From contig NZ_AMZQ01000007.1 of assembly GCF_000313615.1 (NCBI RefSeq), positions 1 through 64,000 of the forward strand: a stretch of DNA of 64,000 nt. The letters are read 5' to 3'. This document shows positions 36,368 to 45,510 of this stretch, in pieces. Position 1 is the stretch's first letter; every line of letters begins with the position of its first letter. The notes beneath the pieces are model-generated. The model was not told the DNA's origin, did no database searches, and saw only the letters and a list, made by a program, of their open reading frames with translations. The DNA is from Campylobacter showae CSUNSWCD. GTDB taxonomy: Bacteria; Campylobacterota; Campylobacteria; Campylobacterales; Campylobacteraceae. The position numbers and the translations under genes are program-made.

Positions 36368-37339
36368 ATGAATGGAGCTATAAATTTCACTGCGACCTTC
36401 TCGCACGGCGTAGAGTGGGGCTGGCCGATAGCGGTTTATCTTTTGCTAGCGGGCATGAGCGGCGGCGCTTTGATCGTCGCGATCCTCGTCAAATTTTACA
36501 AAAAACAGACCGAAAGCACGCCGCTCTTTAAGGCTGCGTCGCTACTATCTTTCGTCACGATTTTACTCGGTATGGTCTGCCTGGTAGCCGACTTAGAGCG
36601 GCCGCTACTTTTCTGGAAAATTTTGATTAATTACAACTTCACCTCGGTTATGTCCGTGGGCGTTGCGGCGCTTTGCGTCTATATTCCGCTTAGCTTTGTG
36701 GCTTGCCTTTATGCGTTTGAAGATTGCCTAAGAGAGTTTTTGACGCGCAATCTTAGCTTTTTAAAAGGTCTTTTCACGCTCGTAATGAAAATTTTAAACG
36801 CGCTTCGACCGCTACTTCTTGCGCTTACGCTTGTTTTTGCGGTTGCGATCTGCGCATATACGGGCTTTTTGATCTCAGTTTTAGTTAGATTTCCTATCCT
36901 TAATACCGCCGTTTTACCTGCGCTTTTCGTGGCGTCTGGCTTATCGGCAGGCATCGCAGGCTCAAGCCTCATAGCCGCGCTTTTCTTTAAAGCAGACCCG
37001 CACGGCGGCGATCTTAAAATTTTACACGCGGTCGAGTGGCCGGTTTTAGCGATGGAAATTTTACTAATCGGCATGATTTTCGTTTCGCTAATCACTGGCA
37101 GCGACGTACAAAAAGCTGCAAGCGTTGCCTTTAGCGAGGGCGTTTACGCTCAGCTATTTTGGCTCGGCGTCGTGGGCGTAGGATTTTGCGTACCGCTGGT
37201 TTTAAATTTCGCACTGGGCAAAAAGATCGCTCACACCGCGTTTGCGTTCTATGTCAGCGCGCTTGCCAGCATGGTCGGAGTATTACTTCTTAGAATGTTT
37301 ATACTATACGCAGGGCAAACTTACGATATAATAATGTAA
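36368..37339 (+). CDS. mccD: NrfD/PsrC-like quinol-oxidising membrane subunit
   Basis: A 323-residue integral membrane protein with about eight helices. It begins GVEWGWPIAVYLLLAGMSGG, the NrfD signature around the quinone-interacting first helix, and has ERPLLFWKILINYNFTSVMS, an NrfD hallmark. It forms the membrane anchor that oxidises menaquinol for the Fe-S subunit encoded just upstream. There are no haem ligands of the NarI type. Confidence 0.92.
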   Translation: MNGAINFTATFSHGVEWGWPIAVYLLLAGMSGGALIVAILVKFYKKQTESTPLFKAASLLSFVTILLGMVCLVADLERPLLFWKILINYNFTSVMSVGVAALCVYIPLSFVACLYAFEDCLREFLTRNLSFLKGLFTLVMKILNALRPLLLALTLVFAVAICAYTGFLISVLVRFPILNTAVLPALFVASGLSAGIAGSSLIAALFFKADPHGGDLKILHAVEWPVLAMEILLIGMIFVSLITGSDVQKAASVAFSEGVYAQLFWLGVVGVGFCVPLVLNFALGKKIAHTAFAFYVSALASMVGVLLLRMFILYAGQTYDIIM

Positions 37340-37357
37340 AAACTCGGAGAGGCGATT

Positions 37358-40054
37358 TTGGGCGTAAATTTATTTAGATTTTTAACTTCTTACAAATTTG
37401 CGCTCTGCCTCCTCTTTATCCTAGCCGCAGGCGCTGGCGTCGCGACCTTTTTAGAGAGCATCTACGACACTCAAACGGCTAAAATTTTAGTCTATGAGGC
37501 GCGCTGGTATGAGTGCGTCATGAGCGCGCTTGCGCTTTGCTTGCTCGGCATAATCATAAAAACCAAAATGTGGCGCCGATTTGGCTCCTTCGTACTTCAC
37601 GTTGCATTTATCGTTATCTTTATCGGCGCGGCGCTGACGCGTTATCTGGGCGCTGAGGGCGTACTGCACGTAAGAGCGGGCGAGAGCGGAAACGAGATGG
37701 TGAGCGTAAAACCGTTTTTACAAATACGCACCAAAGACGCATTTTTCGAGTATCCGCTAAATTTAACCCAAATCGGCGATAATAACTTTAGCTTCACGCA
37801 AAGTATAAATTCCAAAAACTTCACCGTCAAATTTGACTCCTATAAACCAGCACCCAAAGGCGAGCGCGGTACTCTCGTAGTAAAAGCTGGCTTTGAGGGG
37901 CAGCGCGAACAAACAGCCAAAATCCACGGCGGCGTAGGCTGGCTAGGCGAGCCTAGTATGCTAAATTTTGACGGCGAGGAGATAATGCTAAGCTGGGGCT
38001 CAAAACTAGTTAGCTTGCCGTTTTCGATAAAGCTTATTAAATTTGAGCTCGAACGCTACCCAGGCTCGCAAAGCCCGTCCTCATACTCTAGCGAAGTAGA
38101 GGCGCTTTCGGACGCTGGCGAGATTTTAACGAGATATAAAATTTACATGAATCATCCGCTAAATTTGCAAGGCTTTAAGCTATTTCAGTCCTCCTATGAC
38201 GCGGACGAGCAAGGCACGGTGCTAGAGGTTAATCGCGATCCGGGCAAAATTCCGACCTACATCGGATATTTCTTGCTTTGCGTCGGAGTCATCGGCAACT
38301 TTTTTACTAAAAACAGCCGATTTTTAAAGCTCATAAATTTTATCAAAAATAGTCGCTTTTCTCTCGTCGCAGCATTTATCGCGCTTGGTTTTTTAAATTT
38401 TAACGCAAACGCGGCCGAGCAAAACGAGAGCGAGATTTTAAAAACTTTCGCCGCAAACACCGCCGCTCACGCTAACGGCGAATTTGCAAAGCTTCTCGTG
38501 CAAGACTACGCGGGCAGGATAAAGCCGCTTAGCACGGAAGCGGGCGAAATCGTAAATAAAATCTCCGGCACAGACTCGCTTTACGGTCTAAGCGCCGAAC
38601 AAATCATTCTCGGAATGAATCTAAATCCCGCACTCTGGCAAGAGATAAAAATCGTCAAAATAAAAAACGGCGAAATAAAAAAGATGTTAAATTTGAGCGG
38701 AGATTACGCGAGTTTCAGAGATGCGTTTGACTCAAACGGCGAGTATAAGCTAGCCGCGCAGGTCGAAGCCGCGAACGAAAAACCTCTATCAAAACGAGGC
38801 ACGCTCGATAACGACCTCATCAAATTTGACGAGCGGCTAAACATCGCGTATCTCACGTTTAAGGGCACGTTTTTTAAATTTATCCCGGTAGCAAACGACC
38901 CGCAACACGCGTGGCTCTCGCCAAACGACGCCTTTGGCGATGAACGAGTCGATACCAACGCAAAAAGTATACTAAACGACTATATAACAGGCCTACAAGA
39001 AGGCATCGATAGCAATGACTGGAGTAGGGCCGACTCCGCGCTAGCTGCGCTAAGAAACTATCAGCGCACGGCTTCGGCGGAAATTTTACCTAGCGTTAGC
39101 AGGGTCGATGCCGAGGTATTTTATAACCGCGCTTCGGTGTTTAAAAAACTGGTTTATTTCTACTGGATTTTGGGCTTTGCCGCGCTTTTACTAGGGCTTG
39201 CTTCGGTGTTTTTATCAAAACGGATTTTACCGATTGAGCGAACTATTTTAGCGGCGTTTGCGCTGGGATTTGCCCTGCATACGGCGGCTTTAGCTCTACG
39301 ATGGTACGTCTCAGGACACGCGCCTTGGAGCGATAGCTACGAATCGATGATCTATATCGGCTGGTCAGGAGCTCTAGCGGGGATGATATTTTTTAGGCGT
39401 TCGTTGCTTGCGCTTGCGGCGGCGGCGCTGCTAGCTGGCATCGTGATGCTAGTAGCTCACATGAGCTTCGTAAATCCGCAGATAACAAATTTAGTCCCGG
39501 TACTAAAGTCGTATTGGCTCAGTATCCATGTCTCGGTTATCACTGCTAGCTACGGATTTTTAGGCCTTGGCTGCGTGCTGGGTCTTATCGCGCTAGGACT
39601 CATGGCGTTTAAAAATAAATCCAACGAGGCGAGACTAAACGAGCAGATCAGATATATCGCAGCGATAAATGAAGCAAGTCTAATCATTGGTCTTTGCTTG
39701 CTAACGCTTGGAAATTTCTTCGGCGGGATTTGGGCGAACGAGAGCTGGGGGCGCTACTGGGGCTGGGATAGCAAGGAGACGTGGTCGTACGTCTCGATCC
39801 TAGTTTACGCGATCGCGCTGCATCTGCGCTTTATACCGAAGCTAAATTCGCTCTACGTATTTTTGATCACATCGGTGTTTTCTTATGCCTCGATAGCGAT
39901 GACTTATTTTGGCGTAAATTTTTATCTAACGGGCATGCACTCTTACGCCAGCGGAGATTTGCCGCCGGTGCACATTAGCGTCTATATCGCGCTTGGATGC
40001 ATGCTTTTGATAACAGCGCTAGCATTTAGAGGGCGCGACGTAAAAACGATTTAA
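37358..40054 (+). CDS. ccsA1: CcsBA-type cytochrome c haem lyase, probably CX15CH-specific
   Basis: An 898-residue fused system II cytochrome c synthase that exports haem and attaches it to periplasmic apocytochromes. The N-terminal ResB/CcsB part has three helices by residue 110 and a large periplasmic domain. The C-terminal CcsA part has the tryptophan-rich WWD domain (ANESWGRYWGWDSKETWSY) and conserved His residues (AHMSFVNP, MHSYASG). Wolinella has a dedicated homologue in the mcc cluster for the CX15CH haem, so the same role is inferred. The start is TTG at 37358 after GGAGAGGCGATT. Confidence 0.9.
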   Translation: MGVNLFRFLTSYKFALCLLFILAAGAGVATFLESIYDTQTAKILVYEARWYECVMSALALCLLGIIIKTKMWRRFGSFVLHVAFIVIFIGAALTRYLGAEGVLHVRAGESGNEMVSVKPFLQIRTKDAFFEYPLNLTQIGDNNFSFTQSINSKNFTVKFDSYKPAPKGERGTLVVKAGFEGQREQTAKIHGGVGWLGEPSMLNFDGEEIMLSWGSKLVSLPFSIKLIKFELERYPGSQSPSSYSSEVEALSDAGEILTRYKIYMNHPLNLQGFKLFQSSYDADEQGTVLEVNRDPGKIPTYIGYFLLCVGVIGNFFTKNSRFLKLINFIKNSRFSLVAAFIALGFLNFNANAAEQNESEILKTFAANTAAHANGEFAKLLVQDYAGRIKPLSTEAGEIVNKISGTDSLYGLSAEQIILGMNLNPALWQEIKIVKIKNGEIKKMLNLSGDYASFRDAFDSNGEYKLAAQVEAANEKPLSKRGTLDNDLIKFDERLNIAYLTFKGTFFKFIPVANDPQHAWLSPNDAFGDERVDTNAKSILNDYITGLQEGIDSNDWSRADSALAALRNYQRTASAEILPSVSRVDAEVFYNRASVFKKLVYFYWILGFAALLLGLASVFLSKRILPIERTILAAFALGFALHTAALALRWYVSGHAPWSDSYESMIYIGWSGALAGMIFFRRSLLALAAAALLAGIVMLVAHMSFVNPQITNLVPVLKSYWLSIHVSVITASYGFLGLGCVLGLIALGLMAFKNKSNEARLNEQIRYIAAINEASLIIGLCLLTLGNFFGGIWANESWGRYWGWDSKETWSYVSILVYAIALHLRFIPKLNSLYVFLITSVFSYASIAMTYFGVNFYLTGMHSYASGDLPPVHISVYIALGCMLLITALAFRGRDVKTI

Positions 40055-40066
40055 AAGGAGAAAAAA

Positions 40067-40897
40067 ATGTATAAAAAACTACTACTGGCGGCGGTTTTAT
40101 GCGCTAGCGCAAACGCGGGCTTTATCCAGGAGGGCATGCAAGCTCAGCAAAGCGGCGACCATAAAAAGCTGATAGAAATCTACGAGAAAGCCTGCCACGA
40201 GGAAAACAAGGCTTCGGGCTGCTACAACCTTGCAGTGGTGTATTTTGAAGGCACGGGCGGCGTGGAGAAAAATTACGAAAAGGCGATAAATTTATACCAA
40301 AAAGCTTGCAATGCCAAATTTGCGCTTGCCTGCAACAACCTAGGCTACATCTACGAAAGCGGCAACGGCGCGACTCAGGACTTTGCTAAAGCCGCCGCAT
40401 ATTACGAGAAAGCCTGCCAAGATGACGAGGGTTGCACCGCACTAGGACTTCTTTACGCAAACGGCGCAGGCGTCAAAACTGATATCAAAAAAGCCATCTC
40501 GCTCTACACCAAAGCCTGCAACTACGGCGATATGATGGGATGCAACAACCTAGGCTACCTGCACCTTGAGGGCATGGGCGTAGAAAAAGACTACTCTAAA
40601 GCAAAATCATTTTACGAAAAGGCTTGCGCGGGCGGCGTGGGTATCGGCTGCGACAACCTCGGCTTTTTATATGCATTCGGTCAAGGCACGGAGCAAGACT
40701 ACGCCAAAGCTAAAGAATTTTACGAAAAATCTTGCAACCTAAACTACAACAAAGGCTGCAACAACCTAGCCATAATGTACGCCGAGGGTAAAGGAGTAAA
40801 AGAGGACGCGGAAAAAGCACGTGAAATTTTCACCAAAAGCTGTAACAATGGCCTAAAAGAGGCTTGCGAGAATTTAGAAATTTTGGGGAAACATTGA
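40067..40897 (+). CDS. Secreted Cys-rich Sel1-repeat protein (Hcp-like)
   Basis: A 276-residue periplasmic protein. The signal ends SANAGF. It carries about seven 36-residue Sel1 repeats, each with two cysteines (NLAVVYFEGTGGVEKNYEKA, GCNNLGYLHLEGMGVEKDYS) that close helical hairpins, as in Helicobacter Hcp proteins. The function is scaffold-like and unknown. It lies 12 bases after the haem lyase, so it is probably in the mcc transcript. AAGGAGAAAAAA precedes the ATG. Confidence 0.88.
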   Translation: MYKKLLLAAVLCASANAGFIQEGMQAQQSGDHKKLIEIYEKACHEENKASGCYNLAVVYFEGTGGVEKNYEKAINLYQKACNAKFALACNNLGYIYESGNGATQDFAKAAAYYEKACQDDEGCTALGLLYANGAGVKTDIKKAISLYTKACNYGDMMGCNNLGYLHLEGMGVEKDYSKAKSFYEKACAGGVGIGCDNLGFLYAFGQGTEQDYAKAKEFYEKSCNLNYNKGCNNLAIMYAEGKGVKEDAEKAREIFTKSCNNGLKEACENLEILGKH

Positions 40898-41457
40898 TAT
40901 CCTTAATGAACTGGGGCAACAAAAAGGCAAGCCTTGAAGCGCTATATCTGCTTGATAGCGCCTTGCTAGAGCCTGGCGAGGAGTATCTAAGGCTCATCTC
41001 CAAGACAAAAAACGAAAATAGCCTCAGATACAAAGTAGATAACGGACAAGGTGATCTACTAGATGTGATATTTACGCAAGATGCGGTGCTGATTAGGGGA
41101 TTTGATCATGAAAATGAGCTAAATCAGTTTAGCGCAAGCATCTGGGATCAAAGCGTGATAGATAAAATTTACGAGGGCGTGGAACCTAAATTTAGCTCGC
41201 TTTTTTCGAGCAAGGAGAGGGATCAGACGACATTTTTTATCTGGTATGATGGAGCGGAGCATCAAAATTTGGTCGGCGGCAACAACGGCGGACGCTGGCT
41301 GCTTGCATATACCTTTGATAGCTTTGACAAATTTAGCGAGTTTGTCAAAGGCTACTATGAGATAAATTTTGATGATGACATGCTAAAAAAGCTATATGAA
41401 GGCGGCGAGTTATCGCAAGAAGATATAAAAATATTAAAAAATAAATTAACAAACTAA
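40894..41457 (+). CDS. Hypothetical cytoplasmic protein
   Basis: About 187 residues, no signal or membrane helix. The TTG at 40894 overlaps the Sel1 gene's stop and follows GGGGAAACA. ATG at 40906 is an alternative. The middle contains WDQSVIDKIYEGVEPKFSSL followed by TTFFIWYDG, a pattern (YDGVP..F..L.....TF.IW) seen in uncharacterised immunity-like proteins. I cannot name the family. It is probably a passenger in the operon. Confidence 0.65.
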   Translation: MISLMNWGNKKASLEALYLLDSALLEPGEEYLRLISKTKNENSLRYKVDNGQGDLLDVIFTQDAVLIRGFDHENELNQFSASIWDQSVIDKIYEGVEPKFSSLFSSKERDQTTFFIWYDGAEHQNLVGGNNGGRWLLAYTFDSFDKFSEFVKGYYEINFDDDMLKKLYEGGELSQEDIKILKNKLTN

Positions 41458-41468
41458 AGGGAGATAGT

Positions 41469-42605
41469 ATGATTTTACGTTCTATTTTGGGTTCGGCGCT
41501 ACTGGCGGCGCTAATGTTTGGCGCCGAAGCAAACGAACAAGCCGGCAAAATGAAGCCGATGTTTCAAAGCGTGGATCCAAGCAAAGCTACGCTCGTAGGA
41601 AGCGGCGAGGATAAAGAGTATTGCGCCGTTTGCGGGATGAATTTGGTTAAATTTTACAAAACAAACCACGTATATAACGGCAAGCAAGTAGCATCGCTAC
41701 ACTGCCTATACGAACTAACGGAGGGAAAAATCCCAAGCGACGCGCAGGTCGTAGATACGAAAAATCTAAATTTGATCGATGCAAATAAAGCCTTTTACGT
41801 CGTCGGTAGCAAGATCGGCGGCACGATGACTAGAAACAGCAAATACGCCTTCTCAACCGAGGCCGACGCAAAAGAGTTTCAAGCCGAAAACGGCGGCGAG
41901 ATAATGGACTTTGCCAAAGCATACGAGATCGCGGGACAGGACTTTGAGGGCGATAACAAGATGATAAAAGCTAAACGCGAGGGCGGCGTTTATGCGCACG
42001 GTAAAGAATTTTACGAAGCAAACTGCGAGAAAGTCGACCCAAAAAGCTTTAAAGCCATCTCAGAGCTAAAAGCTCACCTCAAAAAAGTTTGCGACGCAAA
42101 GGGCGCTAGCAAAGCTCCTGAATACGACAAACACCTACAAGCAGCAGCTCTATATCTATGGGACGCACCGGCAAATTTAGGCGCGGGCGATCAAGCCTCA
42201 AAATCTAAGCAAAAAACGCAAAAAGCCGAGAGAATCGTCGTGCCAAAAGGCGCTCGCTGCCCGGTTTGCGGTATGCTAATCGGCAAAAACCCGCAGTGGG
42301 CGACGATGATGAAAACAGGCAAAGAGGAGCTTTACTTTGACGGCGTAAAGGATATGATGAAGTATTATTTCGAAAAAGGCAAAAAAGACGATCAAATTTT
42401 CGTTAGCGACTACTACAAGCTAAACAAAATCGACGCCAGAACCGCCTACTACGTAACCGGCTCAAATGTACTCGGACCTATGGGCAACGAGCTCATACCG
42501 TTTGCCAGCGAAGAGGACGCTAAGACCTTCGCTAAAGATCACGGCGGCAAACAGATCGTCAAATTTGACGAGATCACGACTCTTTTAGTAGAGAGGCTGA
42601 TGTGA
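41469..42605 (+). CDS. Double NosL-domain copper chaperone
   Basis: A 378-residue secreted protein with two NosL-like domains in tandem. The signal is residues ~1-17. Domain 1 has CAVCGMNLVKFYKTNHVYN and ends in an AFSTEADAKEFQAENGG stretch. A charged linker follows (~175-245). Domain 2 has CPVCGMLIGKNPQWATMMKT and ends with FASEEDAKTFAKDHGGKQ. CXXCGM is the Cu(I)-binding motif of NosL. As MccA is a haem-copper enzyme, delivery of Cu to MccA is the likely job (inference). GGGAGATAGT precedes the ATG, and the next gene overlaps the stop. Confidence 0.88.
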   Translation: MILRSILGSALLAALMFGAEANEQAGKMKPMFQSVDPSKATLVGSGEDKEYCAVCGMNLVKFYKTNHVYNGKQVASLHCLYELTEGKIPSDAQVVDTKNLNLIDANKAFYVVGSKIGGTMTRNSKYAFSTEADAKEFQAENGGEIMDFAKAYEIAGQDFEGDNKMIKAKREGGVYAHGKEFYEANCEKVDPKSFKAISELKAHLKKVCDAKGASKAPEYDKHLQAAALYLWDAPANLGAGDQASKSKQKTQKAERIVVPKGARCPVCGMLIGKNPQWATMMKTGKEELYFDGVKDMMKYYFEKGKKDDQIFVSDYYKLNKIDARTAYYVTGSNVLGPMGNELIPFASEEDAKTFAKDHGGKQIVKFDEITTLLVERLM

Positions 42606-42790
42606 GACTCATCTGCGTTTTAGCGGGCTTTTTTACGATTCTTTACGTTTGTATCGGAGCGCATTATCTTGGCTTTGATAGAGCGGGCAAGGAGGCTCAG
42701 CTAAATTTGATCCAAAAATCCGTCAAAGACGCGCAAATTTCGACGAATTTTATTTCAAAAGAGTACGGGAAGTTTGTCTATGCCGAGTAA
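42602..42790 (+). CDS. Small membrane-anchored protein
   Basis: A 62-residue protein whose GTG/ATG region overlaps the preceding stop (ATGTGA). One membrane helix (LICVLAGFFTILYVCIGAHY) and a ~40-residue soluble tail. It also overlaps the ABC permease gene by 11 bases, so it is embedded in the copper module by translational coupling. Family unknown. Confidence 0.6.
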   Translation: MRLICVLAGFFTILYVCIGAHYLGFDRAGKEAQLNLIQKSVKDAQISTNFISKEYGKFVYAE

Positions 42791-43889
42791 AAATTTTATC
42801 GATTACGCAGTTACGCTGCTTTATAAAGACCGCGCCGATCACGCTTTTAGCTTTTTTATATTCGCTTTTATCGTGTTTATCTTAAGCGCGGTTCTTTTCG
42901 TCTCAAGCTCTATCCAAAGCGACCTTACAAATTTGACCCGCTCAAAACCCGAAGTCGTCGTCGAAGCTCTACGCGCGGGCAAACGCGACCTGATACACGA
43001 CGGCTACATCTATGACGTCTCAAAGATCCCCGGCGTTGCTAGCGTCGAGGGAGCAGTCGAGGGGGAGTATTATTTCGCGCAAAAAAGAGTCTGGTTTCAC
43101 ATCGTAGGCGATGAAAATTTGGACGAAAACGAGATGATCGTTGGCGAAGGCGTGAAAAAAGAGATGGCGGAGCTTTATTACGAGGATGTTTTTAACTTTT
43201 TAACCGAAGAAAAAATGATCCCGATGAAGATCAACAAAACCGCGCCGCATGAAACAGGCATCGTCTCAAACGACGTTATATACATGAATCCCGCCACCGC
43301 GCGCGAGGTACTAAGTCTAAAAGAGGGCGAATACACGAGGCTCTACGTCGAGGTGCCAAACGTCAACGAGATCAGCGAAGTGGCCCTAAAGATCCAAAAC
43401 GTATATCCAAACACCGAGGTTACGAGCATCGAGGACGGCGTGGCTAAAATAAGGCACCTTTACTACTACAAAGGCGGCATTTTCATGGTGCTTTACGTAG
43501 TGGCGATGGTTTCGTTTTTCATCCTGCTGAAAAATCAAATTTCGCTCGCTTACGGCGAGAAGAAAAAGGAGATCGCGATATTGCGCAGTATCGGTTTTAG
43601 CGTTAGAAACATCATCGCGCTTAAATTTATCCAAAACATCGTCGTTTCTTTTAGCGCCTATTTGCTAGGCGTCGCGGGAGCGTATCTATACGTGTTTTTA
43701 TTCGGTGCGCCGTTTTTACGCGATATATTTTTAGGCAGCGAGGTGGCAAATTTCACGGATTTCACGCCGATCATCGATTTTAATATGCTATTTTTGATCT
43801 TTGTTTTTAGCGTGATTCCGTTTTTGGCATTCGTCATCATCCCGTCGTGGCGCATCGCCGTTAGCGACATGAGCGAGGCGGTAAAATGA
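42780..43889 (+). CDS. MacB/LolC-type ABC transporter permease
   Basis: A ~369-residue permease. TM1 lies at residues ~25-45. A large periplasmic domain (~46-235) follows, then three C-terminal helices of the FtsX fold (GGIFMVLYVVAMVSFFILLK, IQNIVVSFSAYLLGVAGAY and the last near 340-360). The motif GEKKKEIAILRSIGFSVRNI is the FtsX/LolC coupling loop. Such permeases pull on lipoproteins or metal chaperones rather than moving small molecules. I use ATG 42780; an upstream TTG lacks a ribosome site. The downstream ATPase overlaps by four bases. Confidence 0.85.
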   Translation: MPSKNFIDYAVTLLYKDRADHAFSFFIFAFIVFILSAVLFVSSSIQSDLTNLTRSKPEVVVEALRAGKRDLIHDGYIYDVSKIPGVASVEGAVEGEYYFAQKRVWFHIVGDENLDENEMIVGEGVKKEMAELYYEDVFNFLTEEKMIPMKINKTAPHETGIVSNDVIYMNPATAREVLSLKEGEYTRLYVEVPNVNEISEVALKIQNVYPNTEVTSIEDGVAKIRHLYYYKGGIFMVLYVVAMVSFFILLKNQISLAYGEKKKEIAILRSIGFSVRNIIALKFIQNIVVSFSAYLLGVAGAYLYVFLFGAPFLRDIFLGSEVANFTDFTPIIDFNMLFLIFVFSVIPFLAFVIIPSWRIAVSDMSEAVK

Positions 43890-44560
43890 ACGCAATAGAA
43901 GTAAAAAATCTCTGTAAAATTTACAATCAAAACAAACCCAACGAATTTCACGCTCTGAAAAATATAAATTTGACGGTAAAAAGCGGCGACCTAGTCATCC
44001 TAAAAGGCGTTAGCGGTAGCGGCAAAAGCACGCTGCTAGGCATACTCGGCGCGCTTAGCAAACCAAGTAGCGGCGAAGCGCTAATCAACGGTCGCAACGT
44101 CTCAAAGCTGCCCGATATCATGAGCTCAAATTTTAGACATAGCGAGGTCGGGTTTATATTTCAGTCGTTTAACCTGATCGAGGGCCTTAGCGTTTATCAA
44201 AACGTGCTAGCACCGCTAAGTCTGACTAACCTAAAAAAAGCCGAGCTAAATTCGCAGATCGATCGCGCGCTAAATCTCGCCAACATCGCGCATAAAAAAG
44301 ATCAAATCATCTCAAAGCTAAGCGGCGGCGAGAAGCAGCGATGTGCGATAGCAAGGGCTCTAGCGATGGATCCTAGCGTCATACTAGCCGACGAACCGAC
44401 GGCAAATTTGGACAAGCAAAACTCGCTTATTTTCATCGAAATGCTGAAAAAATTCAAAGAGCTAAAAAAGACCGTCGTAGTCGCTACGCACGATATTTTA
44501 TTTGACGATCTGGACTTCGTGGACGGCTATGTGAGGATGCAGGACGGAGAGATGCTGTGA
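43886..44560 (+). CDS. MacB/LolD-type ABC transporter ATPase
   Basis: A 224-residue ATPase partner of the preceding permease. Walker A GVSGSGKST (residues ~40-48), Q-loop FIFQSFN, signature LSGGEKQRCAIARALAM, Walker B VILADEPTANLD and switch His in VVATHD. Overlaps of four bases with both neighbours imply a fixed complex. It powers the putative copper or maturation transporter. Confidence 0.93.
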   Translation: MNAIEVKNLCKIYNQNKPNEFHALKNINLTVKSGDLVILKGVSGSGKSTLLGILGALSKPSSGEALINGRNVSKLPDIMSSNFRHSEVGFIFQSFNLIEGLSVYQNVLAPLSLTNLKKAELNSQIDRALNLANIAHKKDQIISKLSGGEKQRCAIARALAMDPSVILADEPTANLDKQNSLIFIEMLKKFKELKKTVVVATHDILFDDLDFVDGYVRMQDGEML

Positions 44561-45510
44561 GCGTATTTTTATCGGACGTTGTCATCGCGTTTTTGCTGAT
44601 CGAGCTCATCATCATCGTGCTGATGGGTATTTCGCAGTATTTCGTCGTGCGCATCATGCGGCTATGGGACTTTAACTCGACGTCAAATTTGCAATACGAC
44701 CTAGAAAAACGCAACTACCTCGTAAATACGATTTTGTTTTTCGCCGTAGTTTGCAAGATCGTTTTGTTCGTATTTTTCGCGCTATCTCTAAACGAGCTAG
44801 CAGACGTGGTGCCAGGCGCCATGTGCTCTGCCGGCGTCATCGGATCAAATCAATTTGGCGGCATTTTGCTACTGCTAAAACTGCTGCTCATCTTTGGCTT
44901 TGGACTGTGGCTCATCATAAATTCGCTTGATTTAAAGGCGACGAATTTTCCGTATTTAAAGCGAAAATACGTCATTTTCACGATACTTTTTATCGCCGTT
45001 TTGGTCGAATTTGCCGCTGAAATTTTGTTTTTTAGCAACGTGCCTTTAAAAGTACCCGTCTTTTGCTGCTCGGTCGTGTTTCAGGCGCCAAAGCTACCGT
45101 TTGGCTATACGAAGTTAAATTTGGTCGTCTTTTACTATGCCGTTTTTGCGGTCATTTTGACGCTAAATTTACTCAAACAGACGATGGCGAGTTTTGTTTG
45201 CAACCTGCTGTTTTTATTTATCGCATACTACGCGATCACCTATTTTTTCGGGCTTTACGTCTACGAACAGCCAAATCACAAATGCCCGTACTGCATGCTA
45301 AAGGGCGAGTATTTTTACGTCGGCTACCTCATCTGGGGCTCGCTGTTTTTGGGTATTTTCTACGGTATCGCGGCGTTTTTAGTGGAGCTAATTGTGAAAA
45401 AACCTTACGAGCATTTGCTTAAACTTTCCTCTTTTTGGCTCGTCGTAAATGCTCTTGTTTGCAGCTTTTTCGTCGCTAAATACTACCTTTTACGAGGAGT
45501 TTTATTATGA
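44557..45510 (+). CDS. Polytopic membrane protein with CPYC motif
   Basis: A 317-residue inner-membrane protein with about eight helices, starting at GTG that overlaps the ATPase stop. A CPYC motif sits in an outside loop (HKCPYCMLKGEYFYVGY). Other Cys (MCSAG, FCCSVVF) also face loops. The CPYCML context is reminiscent of DsbB/VKOR-type thiol proteins, so it may handle thiols or Cu(I) during MccA maturation. No firm family. It overlaps the next gene by four bases. Confidence 0.65.
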   Translation: MSVFLSDVVIAFLLIELIIIVLMGISQYFVVRIMRLWDFNSTSNLQYDLEKRNYLVNTILFFAVVCKIVLFVFFALSLNELADVVPGAMCSAGVIGSNQFGGILLLLKLLLIFGFGLWLIINSLDLKATNFPYLKRKYVIFTILFIAVLVEFAAEILFFSNVPLKVPVFCCSVVFQAPKLPFGYTKLNLVVFYYAVFAVILTLNLLKQTMASFVCNLLFLFIAYYAITYFFGLYVYEQPNHKCPYCMLKGEYFYVGYLIWGSLFLGIFYGIAAFLVELIVKKPYEHLLKLSSFWLVVNALVCSFFVAKYYLLRGVLL